From positions 1,550,001 to 1,614,000 of the forward strand of contig NZ_JARVZZ010000001.1 in NCBI RefSeq assembly GCF_029846115.1: 64,000 bases of DNA, read 5' to 3'. This DNA is from Serratia marcescens (GTDB lineage: Bacteria > Pseudomonadota > Gammaproteobacteria > Enterobacterales > Enterobacteriaceae). The notes beneath the pieces are model-generated. The model had not been told where the DNA came from. It was given only the letters and a program-made list of their open reading frames with translations, and did not search any database. How positions within the stretch are numbered: the first letter of the stretch is position 1; every line of letters starts with the position of its first letter. The position numbers were made by a program, and so were the translations under genes. Below, piece after piece: positions 63,397 through 64,000 of the stretch.

Positions 63397-64000
63397 ATGG
63401 ATCCTTTATCGGAAGTGCTGGCACCATTGAACAGCCAAAATGCATTTTTCGGCGGCCTGAAGGCCGGCGGCGACTGGGCCGTTCATTTTCCCGCTCCGCA
63501 AGGCGGGAAGTTCAACGCGGTGGTGCGTGGCGGCTGTTGGCTGGCGGCGGAAGGGCTGGCTGAACCGCTGTGGCTGGCGGCCGGCGACTGTTTACTGCTG
63601 ACTCGCAGCCTGCCGCTGACCGTCGGCAGTGACTTGTCACTGCCGGCGCTCGACGCAGACGCGCTTTATCTGCAGGCGAAAAACGGCATGGCGAGCTGCG
63701 GCGAGGGGGAAACGTGCCTGTTTATCGGCGGTCGTTTTAGCTTTGGCCAGGAAGTGGAGCGGTTGTTTGGCAGCCTGCCCGCGCTGATGGTGATCCGCGG
63801 GGGTACGGAAGAGGCGGCCGTGCTGCAATGGGCGCTGCAACGGCTGGCGGATGAGCTGGTTAGGCCTTCACCGGGCAGTACGTTGATGACGCATCATCTG
63901 GGGCAAATCATGTTGACCCAGGCGCTGCGGATATACCTGATGGGGGAGGAGAGCGCGGCGTCGGGTTGGCTGCCCGCCTTGTTCGATCCGCGCATCGGCG
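63397..64000 (+). CDS. AraC-family regulator with cupin domain, 3' end outside the window
   Basis: The frame opens with ATG at 63397 after GGGGGAGAGGGT and is still open at the window end after 201 codons. The N-terminal Cupin_6-like domain (FGGLKAGGDWAVHFPAPQG, then WLAAGDCLLLTRSLPLTVG) and the linker helix QIMLTQALRIYL with DPRIG are typical of AraC regulators. The helix-turn-helix half lies beyond the boundary. It is divergent from the SDR-MDR operon and probably controls it. Confidence 0.8.
   Translation, partial: MDPLSEVLAPLNSQNAFFGGLKAGGDWAVHFPAPQGGKFNAVVRGGCWLAAEGLAEPLWLAAGDCLLLTRSLPLTVGSDLSLPALDADALYLQAKNGMASCGEGETCLFIGGRFSFGQEVERLFGSLPALMVIRGGTEEAAVLQWALQRLADELVRPSPGSTLMTHHLGQIMLTQALRIYLMGEESAASGWLPALFDPRIG

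Overview
The window looks like chromosomal DNA of an enterobacterium of the Serratia type. The evidence is high GC in every codon-dense gene, ERIC repeats, and a right half whose order (tRNA-Leu x3, rsmC, holD, rimI, prfC, osmY, ytjA, yjjU, yjjV, deoCABD, yjjJ, ytjB, serB, radA, nadR) follows the 99-100 min region of the E. coli map. The left half is catabolic and accessory. No integrase, transposase, phage gene or CRISPR array was seen.

Left to right: (1) 1-9472, a putative sulfatase/monoamine ('moa'-like) regulon: an MFS exporter fragment and a LuxR-type regulator on the minus strand, then atsA-atsB (Ser-type arylsulfatase and its radical-SAM maturase), then a second unit with an APC permease, a DUF3156-like protein, two SDR dehydrogenases and MoaF. 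Both units start behind the same 16-bp palindrome placed at an identical distance from a -10 box, so one activator probably drives both. (2) 9595-21040, a complete 4-hydroxyphenylacetate degradation island (hpaR, G1, G2, E, D, F, H, I, X, A, B, C); its HpaD is a type I (vicinal oxygen chelate) dioxygenase, not the E. coli LigB type. (3) 21074-22216, ampH. (4) 22343-29498, a GntR regulator divergent from a seven-gene operon that encodes a whole non-phosphorylating L-fucose pathway plus a FucP-type symporter. (5) 29500-34780, two transporter/regulator pairs (MFS/LysR and MFS/TetR) and a membrane diguanylate cyclase.

(6) 35040-45299 is the conserved tRNA-Leu to yjjV segment, with a LysR/aldo-keto reductase pair inserted before rsmC and yjjG absent between rimI and prfC. 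The prfC-osmY gap holds a consensus sigma-54 promoter about 98 bp downstream of a TGTC-N10-GACA dyad typical of GlrR/QseF. (7) 45484-51618 is nucleoside salvage: a NupC-type transporter with two CRP sites 52 bp apart, then deoC, deoA, deoB and deoD; ERIC elements lie on both sides of deoB. (8) 51756-57610 holds yjjJ, ytjB, serB, radA and nadR, with a NadR-type box in front of nadR. (9) 57743-64000 holds a GT39 membrane glycosyltransferase behind a PhoP-like box and oxidoreductases paired with LysR and AraC regulators; the last gene runs off the window.

Work was by reading the sequence only: functions are family recognition, regulatory sites are pattern matches, and nothing was searched or computed against databases.
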